A stretch of DNA of 64,000 nucleotides from Gracilaria vermiculophylla (GCA_019155205.2 JAHNZQ020000004.1:3504306-3568305); one strand, 5' to 3'. Counted from the first letter of the stretch, positions 42,404 through 53,379 are shown. A program made the numbers and translations. Notes: generated from the letters alone by a model not told the origin.

Positions 42404-43710
42404 ATGTACTCGTGCAATCCACTTGATCCGCGCCCGAGCTCAAGTGTCGGTCGGGGAATGACGCGTCACAGCTCTGCGCGCTGCACCGTCCCGCCCACCC
42501 CGTCCGCCTTGCACGCCGCCTCCATCATCAACGTTGCAGCCTATCGTGCTTTTCACCCACCTCTGTCGACGCGCCTCCAGAAAACGATGCCCGCCCACCG
42601 TTTGGAACCGTCCCGCATTGCTGCGCATGCAGCCGCGCCATTGTGCTTTGCGCCCCATCACGTATTCCTGCCCAAACCGCACCCCGTCAGCATCACCACC
42701 GCCCGCCGTCGCCACCACTCCGTCCCCCAGCCCAGGAGCGCCCTCCCCCGCGCCGCGCCCCCCCTGCAAGCGCGCCTCGACACCGCCGCGTCAAACTACC
42801 TCACCGTCGACGTCTTCAGCCCGCACGCGCGGCCGCCGCCCCACGCGCCCCGCGCCGCGCCCAACCCCGTCGTCATCATCCCCGGCTACGGCGCGACGGC
42901 CCGCGAGTACCTGCCGATGGCCGCCGCGCTGCGCGACGCGCTCGGGCCCGCCGCACACGTCACCGTGGCGCCCATCACGCTCTCCACCTGGCTGGCGCCC
43001 GCCGCCGGCCGCCCGATCACCCCCGTGCTGCGCCGCGTGCACGCCGCGGTGCGCAGCGCCAGCCGCCGGTGCGGCGCCGCGCCCGTGCACCTGGTGGCGC
43101 ACTCGGCCGGCGGCTGGGTTGCGCGCATCTACCTCGGCGACGTGCCGTACCCGCCCGGCTCGTCGCTCGTGTGGGGCGGCGCCCGCCTCGTGTCCAAGCT
43201 CATCTGCCTCGGCACGCCGCACCGCAGCGACGAGCCCGTCACGCGGCGCAACATGCGCTTTGTCAACGACCACTACCCCGGCGCCTACCACCGCCATGTG
43301 CACTACGTCAACCTTGTCGGAAGCGCCTGTTCCGTTGCGCCGCTGCGCCGCGCCGCCTGGCGCTTCTGGGAGCCGCACTGGTTTCCCAGGCTCAGCTACC
43401 GCCTGACCGACAGCTCCATTGGGCGTGGCGCCGCCCAGGGCGATGGTAAGTGGCGCGCCTTGCAATGCGTGTCTGCGAGCCCGTAGGCGCTAACTTGCGT
43501 GTCGCTCTCTTGCGCTCTTTCTGCGCGTCGCCGGCACGGCGCCCAGGTATCGTGCCGTTGTCTTCGGCGTTTCTGCCCGGAGCGCACAACGTGTGTCTCT
43601 CCGGAATCTGGCACTCACCCTCTTCCGGGGGTGCCTGGTACGGCCATCCGGATGCAATCAAGTTCTGGAGTTGTTATCTTCACTCCCAAGACGAAACACA
43701 ATCCGAATGA
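42404..43710 (+). CDS. alpha/beta hydrolase (lipase-like), two exons: 42404-43445 and 43547-43710
   Basis: The 401-residue spliced product is a serine hydrolase of the plant/cyanobacterial lipase-like group; the substrate is unknown, acyl lipid likely. The catalytic triad is visible. The nucleophile is S234 in HLVAHSAGGWVAR and the acid is D347 in GDGIVP, a motif formed across the splice junction. The base is H370 in GIWHSP, followed by the group-typical WYGHPDAIKFW. An oxyanion motif, VVIIPGYGA, precedes these. The first 100 residues are Arg/Ser/Pro/His-rich, compatible with an organelle transit peptide. The upstream-most ATG was used; M66 or later is also possible. Without the intron the acid and base would be lost, which supports the splice model. 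Confidence 0.88.
43446..43546 (+). other. intron of the alpha/beta hydrolase gene (101 bp)
   Basis: Donor GTAAGT at 43446-43451, a GCTAAC branch-point-like sequence at about 43489-43494, a pyrimidine-containing stretch, and acceptor CCCAG at 43546. Splicing interrupts the Gly codon of the conserved GDGIVP motif (phase 1) and joins two frames that each match the family. It is the only intron I can support in the window. Confidence 0.88.
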
Positions 43711-45139
43711 GAAGCACGCACTCCTCGTGGGAGCCGTTAATGGTTACCACCCCGGGATTGTACAACACCGTAATAGCTTGTCGCACAGTGCTCAAGCCCG
43801 CGTGCAAAAAGCTATCGCTACTCATTTCCAACTTGAATCACACAAGCAATTTACAGTCAATTGTTCGCAGTCATCTGGGGTGTGGGGGCTTTCATGTCTT
43901 TCGCGATACATGTAAATGTATACCTTGGTACATATGAAGTTGTCTATGTGACAATTTCATGCAACGATGCACAGGCTGTTGTGACGCATGGTGTTCAAGG
44001 GTGTCTCGAGCAGAATTTTCTACCACATGATCGTCGCATGTGCTCGTGGCATGTGTTGGTCGCATGTGCACCGCTCACATGTCCGGCTTTGATGGCTGCA
44101 ATCCGTGGGGGAGACAAGCTGGATCAGCGTGCGGAAATTGCGTCACCAGCGGTCTTGTTTTTCAGCACGGCATGGCATTGGTAACGGGTGGGGCCATCGT
44201 TTTATGAACAGTGAAATAATCCTCCTTGGCGCACATCGTGACGCCCTACTGATGTGCAAAGCGGTGTGGCCGAATTCATGGGGCCGTTTTGATGGATGGA
44301 TGAAGACATTATCCCCCCTTTTTCTTCTTCACCGCCTTTCCATACTTCTCCCCACTGTAGGCGCTGTCGAAGCTGTGTTATCACGTAACTTGCTTCGAGT
44401 GCATTAGATTTCTTGCCATTCCTTCCCGCTGGCTGGTTGGCTTTCAGAAACGGATTGATAAGGGTTTCTGAAACGATGTATCTACCATCCGCTAAGATAG
44501 ACGTACTTCCACACCGGCCCAACTGAGTTGCACCTCGCGAGCCACGAGTCGCAAAGCTTTCCATTCCCGTTGCTCATTCCAGCTGTTCACATGAACGGAC
44601 TTGGGACTGAAAAGCACTACACCACAGCTCCGTAACGTACAATTGCGGCGCGCTCTCAGCGTCGCCCCTGGTGCGCCGAGATGCACAGCTTCATGCCACG
44701 CAGACGGCGCAAGCGAAAACCGCGCCGCCCATTGGTGGCGTTTGCCAACCCGCCAAAATCTTCTTCTTCTGGTCGCTGACGCGCTTTGGGTTCCGTTCGG
44801 GATAGCGTAGTTAGTCACGCTTGATTTGTCATTGCGGTGGCCGATGTTCATACACTTATTGCAAAGTTTGTAAACCAACATGGTTGCGCAAAACCCGTTT
44901 TTCACGTTTCGAGAGAGGGCCGATGAGTTGGTCGACGCCAAAATGGCTGCCTCGCCAACTGTTCAGCAGCCGCAGCCGCAGCAACTGGTCCGCACAAGAC
45001 GAAAGGGACGCCAAAGACATTGGCTGGGATGGACCACTTCCGGATTGGAAAACATCTTACAACAAAAGTGCGAAAAAGAGAGACCTTCAGCACCACTTCA
45101 CAACTTGCTCGCTGCACAGGAGAAGGCGGCAGCCGCGAT
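43711..45139. other. 1.4 kb without a recognised gene
   Basis: ORFs of up to 138 codons occur on both strands, but none shows domain motifs. One plus-strand ORF (44880-45257) overlaps the 3' end of the transporter antisense, and its end mirrors antisense reading of paralogous transporter genes, so it is not called. A CCCATTGG/CCAAT motif lies near 44727. Confidence 0.45.
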
Positions 45140-46120
45140 TCAGATCTGGGAAAGTCGTCGTATGCCCACCATGACGACCGCGAGAACGACCAAGATCGAC
45201 CCCACAATTTTAAAGAAGCTCGGTGACTCGTTCAACACCCACAAACTCAACAGGTAAACAAACGGTATTTCCAGATTCGTCATGATGACAGCCACGCCGG
45301 GGTTGCACAGCTGCAAGCCCTTACTGAGGCAACATTGCGCCAGAAAGCCCGCTAAAGAACTGAGCAGCACGATTGCAGTACCTTCCGTGTTAGTGACGAT
45401 ATGATAAAATGCGTCGTTTCCTCCGACGATGGCGGTCATGGGAAGCCCGACAGCACCAAACGAAAACACGGCGAGCATGAAATGTACATCGGTGCCCATC
45501 AGGCGGATACATATGAAGGCCACAGAGGTGAAGAGGCCGCCGAGGAGCACAAGTGCAGCGCCCAGCGCGTGCTGTTTGCTGCTGGCTTCCGAGCCTGCGA
45601 TAATCCAGACGCCAGCCGCTCCGAGAAGCGCGCAAGCAATGTCCCACAGCGTGGCGGTCTCTTTCAAAATCAGTTTGGACAGCAGCATGGTGACGATCGG
45701 GGTAAAGGAGTACAGCGCGACAACCTCACCGGCCGGCAAATACGTGAGCGCCTTGTACAGGCACAGGAGCGCAGCGGAGCCAGTTGCGCCGCGCAAGAGC
45801 AGCATCGCGCAGCGCGACGGTGACAACTCGGGCGGCGAGACGCGAAAAATGCTCGAAAGAAGAATGGTGGAAATGAGGAGTTGAACGGCGCAACGAAGAA
45901 CCATGCTTGCTGTGGAAGGGAAGGCGAAATACATGAAAGCCGTTCGTACCGTGACGCTTGGAATGGCGTACAGCACAGAAGCCAACCCAATCCACAGCAA
46001 GCCATTTAGTTCGATTCGAGATTGTGCAAACTGTGCTGCAGTTGTCGAATGAGAAGGTGCTACATTGCTTGGCAAGAGCGAGGTAGTCTCGATGGGTTGT
46101 TTTGGTTGTTGCGTTAGCAT
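45140..46120 (-). CDS. EamA/DMT-family membrane transporter 1
   Basis: About 326 residues from the ATG at 46120 (MLTQQPKQP). An upstream in-frame ATG at 46189 would add 23 residues. The protein has ten predicted hydrophobic segments in two EamA repeats, the layout of the drug/metabolite transporter superfamily (SLC35-like). Landmarks shared with the copies at 51948 and 60507 are LLLRG near residue 105, YLPAGEV near 125, FTPIVTMLLSKL, LKET, MGTDVHFML in the second repeat, QCCLSKGLQL and SILVVLAVV. The substrate cannot be told from sequence; nucleotide sugars or organic metabolites are typical for relatives. A soluble N-terminus of about 30 residues precedes the first helix. Single exon. Confidence 0.85.
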   Translation of the reverse strand: MLTQQPKQPIETTSLLPSNVAPSHSTTAAQFAQSRIELNGLLWIGLASVLYAIPSVTVRTAFMYFAFPSTASMVLRCAVQLLISTILLSSIFRVSPPELSPSRCAMLLLRGATGSAALLCLYKALTYLPAGEVVALYSFTPIVTMLLSKLILKETATLWDIACALLGAAGVWIIAGSEASSKQHALGAALVLLGGLFTSVAFICIRLMGTDVHFMLAVFSFGAVGLPMTAIVGGNDAFYHIVTNTEGTAIVLLSSLAGFLAQCCLSKGLQLCNPGVAVIMTNLEIPFVYLLSLWVLNESPSFFKIVGSILVVLAVVMVGIRRLSQI

Positions 46121-47376
46121 GGCTTCTGTCTGGTGTGGGAAAAGCTGCACGACGCAGAGAGCATGAACATAAATTTCGGGCAGGGCCAAGTGCGACGGCC
46201 AACAAAGGCGCTAATCAACTTTGGCAGTAGCGCGAAGTGGAAGTAGAATTGGAGAAAGCCACTGCGAGCAAGGAAGGAAGAAAACAGGAGGAAAACAAAC
46301 GCTGGGAGAGTTTTTTCCGGTAATCAATATCGAGGGGTGGGAGACATACGAGGGGGCGAGCTTTTGAGCCGATGCGTGGTGCACGCCGGCGCTGGCGGCT
46401 CCTTTTCTGACAGCGGAATAGACAACGGGGAGGATGTATGGAAGGAAGATGCAGCGAGCGAGCAGGACAAGAGCGAACGAGATTTCTGTGGTGGAATGTG
46501 AGTGGCGGTTGATGCTACGTTAAGGCGCAGATGGTGCGCGCGGCGTTCGAAAGCGCGCGTCATTTTGGCGCCAATTTTGGGATGGTTTGTGTTTTGGCTC
46601 AAGTGCCGCCGCGGCTGCTGATGCGCGTGAGCGACAGCGCACAGGTGCCGCAAACAAAGAGCACAATTGATTGGCAGGCGCAGTTGGTTGAGGCCATTAC
46701 CTTCAATGTTGATAAACGTTTGCCAAGAGCGGGCCGAACAGTCCTGCATGTCAAGCGTTTCACACGACGCCTGTAAAGGCTCGGTTTTGTGCCAAAAAAC
46801 GATTCCGAGAAGAACGAGCACAAAGCTACTTCCTCTCACGGAAACACTTATGACCCGTTCCCTTAATAACGTAGTGACAAGAGAGGAAAAGCAATTAGCT
46901 TTCATTCAATTCTACTTTCGTAGAGATCATATGAGTACTTGAGTTAAGGCAGTTCGCCGAATAGAAATCAAAACTCAGACTTGGATATTTTCGCCAAAAC
47001 AAGACACAGATAACACTTGAAACGGGCGCCATTTGAACACGGAGTCTGTACTGAACACTAGTTGCAGTTCTCACCTGTACCTTCTCTCACATTTGCGCTC
47101 CGCTCGGGCTTTAGACTGGTCGGCAAGCCCCCCCGACAGCCATTTCATCCTGCCATTCGATCCGACGTGAATGCCCAACGACGAAAACAAACCTGCACCA
47201 CACAAGCACCACCGCGTCGATCCCCTTTACAGTTCCCCAATTGTGTTGCAGTCACTGGCGACTTCAGGTAATGTGTTCTCTACCCAAAGCCAGCGCCACT
47301 TGATATATTCTGCTCCAAAGACGAATGAAGGCCAGAAGAACCAAACGTTCCTCCGAAGCAAACAAATAGCAAAAGC
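46121..47376. other. no recognised gene
   Basis: Contains the transporter's upstream region. A 193-codon minus-strand ORF (46324-46905) has one hydrophobic stretch but a His/Ser/Pro-rich, family-less remainder; I consider it unsupported. Confidence 0.45.
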
Positions 47377-48064
47377 ATGAAGAAGACCATTCTGATCAAC
47401 GGGGCTACGGGATGGCATCCGCCTTGAACCATGTAAAATGCTCGCAGCCCTTGGCCATTCCTCGTTAATGCCCGGCCGAAACCAAGCCAAACTTGTCACT
47501 ACTGCAAGCCTACTGCCACGCGTTTGCGGCGCGAAAAGCATCGAAACCTACCGTGCCGACTTGTCGCGGCTTGCAGAGGTGGAAGCCATGGCGCACGATG
47601 TCACAACAAAACATACATCACAAGACGTTCTCCTCAATAACGCAGGCGTCTTCAGCCTTTCCAATCCACTCTCTTCCGGTTGCCTGCCTGCATCTGCGCT
47701 TTGTTGTGAATGCCGTTGCGCCGCACGCGCTCACCAAACGACTCCTTTCTCTCATGTCACCTCAAAGCCGCATTATCAATGTTTCTTCGGCCGCGCAGGC
47801 AGCCGTTAATTTGGAAGCGCTCGCTGGCAACTTGCGTCTGAGCGATAACGCAGCGTATGTATGCTCAGAGCAAGCTTGCTATCACCATGCGGTCGATGCG
47901 TCTCGCCAAGTTGTTCGGCACCAATGGCCCTTCCGTGGTAGCCATAAATCCAGCTTCTTTTCTCGCCAGCCAGCAGAATGGTGAAGGATGATGCACATGG
48001 AATTGGCGGACAGGACCTGAAAGTTGGCGCGGACACTCTTGTTCGTGCGGCAATGAGCGATTAA
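47377..48064 (+). pseudogene. short-chain dehydrogenase/reductase pseudogene
   Basis: An ATG at 47377 opens MKKTILINGAT, the SDR cofactor-binding start. The remaining pieces follow in the correct SDR order but in different frames: a GRNQAKL segment, YRADLSRLAEVEAMAHD, LLNNAGVFS (the NNAG motif), FVVNAVAPHALTKRLLSLM, SRIINVSSAAQ (catalytic Ser region), and KLAITMRSMRLAKLFG following a YAQSK-like active site encoded at about 47855-47870. A GADTLVRAA-type end closes at a TAA at 48062. At least three or four indels break the frame. It most resembles the retinol-dehydrogenase/WWOX-like SDR branch. No intron pattern would repair it. Confidence 0.8.
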
Positions 48065-48777
48065 TTTGTCAGTGCATGTGGCCGTCACTTTGATAAAAAT
48101 GAAGGCAAGTTTGCCCGCCCGCATCCACATGCACTGGACATCAACAAGAACGAACAAGTCGTTGAGGTTATAGGCAGTATATTGTGTACCATGGGGAATT
48201 GAGATTTTCGTTGTGACGGATACCCGTACATGCATAGGCTCTTTCTGTGAGCGGTCATAATCTACAAAGCCTGAAACACGTTTTCTACACTTGGAAGCAA
48301 CATAACGCAAGGCTGAAGAGTTGTGAACATTTGCGCTCATGTGCATATCTTTTTTATTCACAACCTTCGACACCCTGTTATTGCACTGATTCTGATGCAC
48401 TCAAATGGCAGGCAGCAGTTGACGGCTGTCACATATTTCATGTATTCCAGTCTTTTGATTTATTTGATGCCGTGGGAAGAAACACACACATTTCCGAATC
48501 AGCCGTCACATCGAGTATGTTACATCAATTCGCTTCGAGAATGTGAACAATGTTCGGGCTGGAACGCATGTACAACCATGACAACCTGCGCTATTTTTGC
48601 TCCGCACATGATTCTGTACGAAGCGTATCGCCTCTGCTTGAAGCACATTATGAGCTCAGCGAAAGTCACCCTCTTTTGCAGCAACGTTTCGATTTCATTC
48701 AGTCCAACAACAAGATCACCCCAGAACAGAATACTTTTGTTCTTTTTTTGACTCCACATACATGCAATGCATTACAC
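48065..48777. other. no recognised gene
   Basis: AT-moderate sequence between the SDR pseudogene and the Cys-rich gene; only short, motif-free ORFs. Confidence 0.5.
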
Positions 48778-50178
48778 CTAGTCGTAGAATCCTGGAATAC
48801 TGACGCAGCCAGTAAAGTTTTCAGTGCTCGCTTGGCCCTCCCCGCACCAGAAGCATTCAAGATTTCCCTCGTCCGGCTTGTAAAATCCATCTGAACAAGG
48901 GAAACACTGTTCTCGGAACGGATTGAACCCCATCCCTGGTGGGCAAAGTCCGCATTCGCCTGTTGAGTATATGAAGCTTGTTCCTTCAGGACAGTCGCTG
49001 AGCAAACATGTGCTGAAATTCTCACTGCTATGAGATCCTGGTGGACAGATATTACAGCTCATTTCATTATCTGTCCGCGAGTAGAAATTCAAACCGCATG
49101 GAATGCAAGCCTTCTCAATATTATCGTATCGAGTCCCGGGCTGGCACGTTGCACAAGTCTGGTCCTTCAGCAGAACTTTCCCTGGTGGACATTCAATACA
49201 TTCTGTAGCCGCCTGAAACGAAAAACTGTTTCCGGGACAACTCAGACAAGAACGTAGAGCATTGTCGGAATCAGTATAATATCCAACGCGACATTCTGCG
49301 CAGTACGGAAGAGTTGCCAGAACGTTCGAATTGTCTTCGTTAGTGCTTCCAGTATAGTAGCTACCTGGTGGACATTTTCCACAGTTTCCGTCCTCCATTA
49401 ACGCAGTACCATGCTCGCAAGCTATACACGAAGATCTATTTTGAGTGGAAAATGTTTGCGGCGGACATGGCAAGCATGGCTGGTCTCCCTCGTCAGCCTT
49501 GAAATACATCTCCTTACATCTTCGACACTGGCGTAGTTCTCGATTATAAGATGTTCCAGCCGGACATTTGCCGCACTCCCAATTACTTTTTCTAGAAGTC
49601 CAGTTGTAAAAGGATTCTCGCAGACGAGGTAAATAACGTGTGTTCGGATCCAGATCGGGAGTCCGTTTGATCGGTACCTCTCCTTCGGGACAAGTCGTAC
49701 AAATGGTTGCATTTGGGTTTGAGATGGTCATCCCTGGGCAAGGTAAGCAATCTGTTTGTCCTGCTTCAGGTTGAAAGGTATCCTCCGCACAAGGAAAACA
49801 ATCGTCTTGGAAGCGGTTAAAGATTCCGGGGCGGGGAAAGCTTTGTTTGTTGAACCTAAAGTTTGAAGAAGTTCCCGCGGGACAGATCACACATTCATTT
49901 GTAATTCGCATTCGAATGGTTCCAGGTTTGCATTGACACACAGTTCTGCTCTCACTTGGCAAAGAATTCAAACTGCACTCGATGCATGTCGTGCTTCCAT
50001 TCTTTGGTTGAATCTGACCATCTGGGCATGGCTTGCACCCAAACTGGCCGCTCTGCGACTGATAGAATCCAGCTGGGCAAAGTACACACGTTCCCTCACG
50101 AAAGTACGACCCAGGAACGCACGAAAAGCCTACAGGAAGGAAATAAGAAAAAGTGAGGTAAAGAACGAAGGCCTTCAT
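48778..50178 (-). CDS. secreted Cys-rich protein with GCC2/GCC3 (ephrin-receptor-like) repeats
   Basis: A 466-residue protein with an N-terminal signal peptide (MKAFVLYLTFSYFLPVGFS, cleavage near residue 19-20). It is followed by about nine repeats of the form CPPG-x-(Y/S)-x(n)-C-x2-C-x(n)-F/Y-x(n)-C-x2-C. Examples are CPAGFYQSQSGQFGCKPCPDG, CPPGSYYTGSTN and CPPGMGFNPFREQCFPCSDG. This is the GCC2/GCC3, or ephrin-receptor/TNFR-like, cysteine pattern found in extracellular proteins of many eukaryotes. No transmembrane helix or GPI-like tail follows; the protein ends at GCVSIPGFYD. A secreted or wall-associated role is inferred. Similar proteins elsewhere often continue into a membrane or kinase region, so this may be a short form. 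Single exon. Confidence 0.82.
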   Translation of the reverse strand: MKAFVLYLTFSYFLPVGFSCVPGSYFREGTCVLCPAGFYQSQSGQFGCKPCPDGQIQPKNGSTTCIECSLNSLPSESRTVCQCKPGTIRMRITNECVICPAGTSSNFRFNKQSFPRPGIFNRFQDDCFPCAEDTFQPEAGQTDCLPCPGMTISNPNATICTTCPEGEVPIKRTPDLDPNTRYLPRLRESFYNWTSRKSNWECGKCPAGTSYNRELRQCRRCKEMYFKADEGDQPCLPCPPQTFSTQNRSSCIACEHGTALMEDGNCGKCPPGSYYTGSTNEDNSNVLATLPYCAECRVGYYTDSDNALRSCLSCPGNSFSFQAATECIECPPGKVLLKDQTCATCQPGTRYDNIEKACIPCGLNFYSRTDNEMSCNICPPGSHSSENFSTCLLSDCPEGTSFIYSTGECGLCPPGMGFNPFREQCFPCSDGFYKPDEGNLECFWCGEGQASTENFTGCVSIPGFYD

Positions 50179-51365
50179 TGTCTATGAAAGAACTAAGAGC
50201 TTCACGAAGAAATAGAATCCAAAACGAACAGAGAAATATAATAAAGATATCAACAAGGTACAAAGCAAAAAATACGAATTTCATGCAGCTTCACGTCAAT
50301 CCCAACAGAGAAGGTTGCATCGGAAGGGCTCAAGATAAGGACTGTAAACCTGAATCAAAGAGATTTAGCTGGTGATGCCCCGCTGCTTACCGCTGGGTCA
50401 GAATGGGCATTGTCGCTGAAGATTCTTTTCGACATCTGGATGTTCGACATTTTGTTTTAAAAAGTAGTGCAAAAATGATTCAAAGAACTCAGTTTTCAAT
50501 CGTCACCCAGTCACATAGCTTCATTGCTGTTAAATATCTATGAGAATAATGGGTTTACAGTATTCCTTCCAGTTGACCACAAAACAAAAATTGAATATGG
50601 GACCACATTTCCAATGATGATTACCGTCCAGTATTACGATGGTATTCATTTCCAATCGACATTTGGGAGTCATGGCGTGCAAATGAATCGCAAGCTGAAA
50701 GATGACTGAGAAAACGTCTAATGGTATAACTAAAAGCCGGCACCAGGATTGAGATTTCAGATGAGATTAATGCTCTTCGAAAGACTATTGTAACATGACG
50801 AGTTCAAAGCTGCGGAAAACTGAAATGCGTGCAATAATTCACAACACGATGTAGTATAGGATGTCCCTTCACATCCCTAATAAAGTCGACAGCTTCGTGG
50901 ACAATTATTATTCAAACCACAAGGAAAACAAAGACTTTGACCATAAAATAATGAGATGCTTCAATACAAGCCTAAGCATTCGATGAACCCTTTACAGTCA
51001 CAAGAGCAGCGACTGCGAATCTGTGAACTTTCTGAAAACGCTATTTCGGGACAGCACCAGTGCTCATAGCATAGTGTACAAAACTTTAGAGTTGCTCTCG
51101 TAGAACACTAGCCAAAAAGACAAATATCACTTCAAAACCAAAAGCACGGCAAACACATATACAAACGACGTGAGCCAAAGCACTAAAATGTAAAAAGAGA
51201 AGACGTATCTACAATCGGTAGTGAAATTATAAACGACGCAAACAGCATAGTTCTATCATATTGATGGCCAAACTTAATTTGATACATAAAGGATGATATA
51301 GAATACTATACATGATCGATTCGACTTGGTGTTGCAAATCTATACATTGACAGCAACTACTGTAG
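50179..51365. other. no recognised gene
   Basis: AT-rich sequence upstream of the Cys-rich gene. Only short ORFs without motifs. Confidence 0.5.
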
Positions 51366-51851
51366 GGCAAGCAGGCACGGAAACCGAACAACGCGTTTGT
51401 TTGCGCCACGTTAGCTCTGCACTCGACGCTGTACCCGTTTCTCGGAGTGTGGGCGTATCTGTACATCCTGACGTCTGTGTCATACTTGGCCTCCGCGCAG
51501 GCGCCCATATCTCCGAAGAACATCAGGGAGCTGGCGGCGGCGTTTATCATGTTCTAAAGTACATTATACCGTGCGGTACAATGCGTTTGATACGGCGTTT
51601 GCCGGGTGTCGTCTGTGGACATCTTGCGGTCGCAGCAGACGTGGTTCAGCTACAACGTGTGTCACGTGATGGGCGTGTACAACGCGATCAGTATCAACAG
51701 CCGCATAGGGACAGTGTTTCACCTTCCACGACGTTTGTTTTCTGTGCTAGAAGCCAACATTCTGCACACAAAAAGCAAAGACACCCAGCTCATACCTGAC
51801 GTATCGAACGTCCGGAGGACGGTAAAAAAACGGAGAAGAGGTGGGCCTTAA
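51366..51851 (+). other. possible broken membrane-protein coding sequence
   Basis: The plus strand is open at 51366-51557 and encodes a hydrophobic, natural-looking segment (ATLALHSTLYPFLGVWAYLY followed by LASAQAPISPKNIRELAAAF). A second open stretch in another frame at about 51606-51740 (TWFSYNVCHVMGVYNAISIN) follows. A TGTAG immediately before the first could be a splice acceptor. I cannot identify the family. It may be an exon pair, or a pseudogene lying tail-to-tail with the transporter at 51948. Confidence 0.25.
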
Positions 51852-51947
51852 TTGTCAAGTTCGAAGTCAAAAGAACTTTTCGACTCATTATATGAAGAAC
51901 CGTTAAATATGCAGGCAGCGCCGCCGACAGCGCGCCTTTGCAACCGA

Positions 51948-52871
51948 TCACGTCGACTTCATGGCTCCTTGCACACCTACGAGAGCAACCGCAGAAACGA
52001 CCAATGTGGACCCCAAAACCCTCACCATCGCTGGCCTCTCGTCGAGCACAAGCATGGCCAGAAAGTACGCCGAAGGCACCTCGAGGTTTTTCATTATGAC
52101 GCCCTGCCCTGCTTTGCTCCTTTGAAGCCCTATGTGCAGACAACACTGCGCGCAAACAGACATGAGCGACCCCAAAAACACAACCGCTGTGCCTTTATAG
52201 TTGCTCAGTATTTGATCGACGGCTTGCCTCCCGCCCAGAAAACAACATACAGGAACCCCCATGGTACCCAGAGAAATTACTGACAGCATGAAGTGCACAT
52301 GCTCGCCCATTCCTCGAATGCAAACATACGCGGCTGCGCCAAAGCATGCGCCCAAGAAAACCAGCACGACGCCCACGTTGTGTTCGCCTCCATCCGAGCC
52401 CGGCTGCGCAATCATGCATATTCCAAACATGCCAACAGCTGCGTAAAGCACGTCCAAAACGCTCGACGTCTCATTCAAAGCCAGCTTGGACAACATCATC
52501 GTTAGAATCGGACTGAACGCGTAGATTGCAGTAGCCTCCCCCGCGGGTATGATAGACAACGACTTGAAGAGCAGTATGGCCGAAACAACTCCAAACAAGC
52601 CGCGCAAGAGCAGCAAAACACGGTTTCGAGGTTTCAAGTCCAGGGGCGACGTGCCGACGATGCTTGCCAGCACAACGCTCGAGACAATGAGCTGCGTGAA
52701 ACAGCACAAAAGCACGGCGGCTTCCGGCGAGTAGTCGAAGCGAGTGGTGCCCAGCCGAGTGGCGGTGGTCATGAAGGAGAATAACACGGCGGCTAATGCG
52801 ATCCATATCAAACCGCTCGGAGCCGATGCACCTTGGTCAGAGTGCTCATCAAATGGTTGAGATTGTTTCAT
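51948..52871 (-). CDS. EamA/DMT-family membrane transporter 2
   Basis: 307 residues, single exon, start ATG at 52871 (MKQSQPFDEHSDQ). Ten hydrophobic segments in two EamA halves. It shares LLLRG, IIPAGEATAIYAFSPI, NETSSV, GMGEHVHFMLSV, QCCLHIGLQ and MKNLEVPSAYFLAML with the transporters at 45140 and 60507. It is clearly a paralogue and closer in several blocks to the copy at 60507 (for example the VLVFL and AAAYVC region). Most variation lies in the loop before the sixth helix (QPGSDGGEH). The 105-bp minisatellite lies 0.5-1.3 kb upstream of its start. The substrate is unknown. Confidence 0.85.
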   Translation of the reverse strand: MKQSQPFDEHSDQGASAPSGLIWIALAAVLFSFMTTATRLGTTRFDYSPEAAVLLCCFTQLIVSSVVLASIVGTSPLDLKPRNRVLLLLRGLFGVVSAILLFKSLSIIPAGEATAIYAFSPILTMMLSKLALNETSSVLDVLYAAVGMFGICMIAQPGSDGGEHNVGVVLVFLGACFGAAAYVCIRGMGEHVHFMLSVISLGTMGVPVCCFLGGRQAVDQILSNYKGTAVVFLGSLMSVCAQCCLHIGLQRSKAGQGVIMKNLEVPSAYFLAMLVLDERPAMVRVLGSTLVVSAVALVGVQGAMKST

Positions 52872-53379
52872 GTCTTTCTCCTACAGCGGGGGTGCGCCGA
52901 TGGCGAGCCTCGAGTGAGAGCAAATGATGATAATCGTCATTGTTCGGTGAATGCTTTGCTCTTCGAAATCTTACAGTATTCGGTGAGTAGTTTGCTTCTC
53001 AATGCCTCTAATGCACAGCATAAAACTTATCGCTATGGGTGTGGGAGTGGGATGGGCGCGGTGTGCTATCTTTGGCATCATTTACAAAGGTCTAAAATAG
53101 ATTTACATTTACTCGCAAATTAAAAGGCGATAAAGAAGATAGAGCTCATCTCGCAATCCGTCATGTACGGCTACAAATGCGCATATCGTTGACAGCTTTC
53201 ATAGACCGCACTCTTCCTTCGTGGATCCTGTTGTAAAAAAGAAATTGAAAAAATCACATAGAACGCAGATCCCAACAGTTTCTCGTCTCGAGAGACACGC
53301 AAAGCACGCTCACACATATCGAGTCCATATCACGGGAGAGTGTCGAGCTTTCAACTACGTTATCTGTTGGCAATAAATG
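52872..53379. other. upstream region of transporter 2
   Basis: About 500 bp with no ORF of note. It presumably contains the promoter, although no core element is evident. Confidence 0.4.

Noticed and set aside
44880..45257. 125-codon ORF overlapping the 3' end of transporter 1
   Set aside because: Its last third repeats the antisense reading seen opposite all three paralogous transporters; the rest has no family signal.
46324..46905. 193-codon minus-strand ORF with one hydrophobic segment
   Set aside because: No recognisable domain; the composition is typical of chance ORFs upstream of GC-rich genes.
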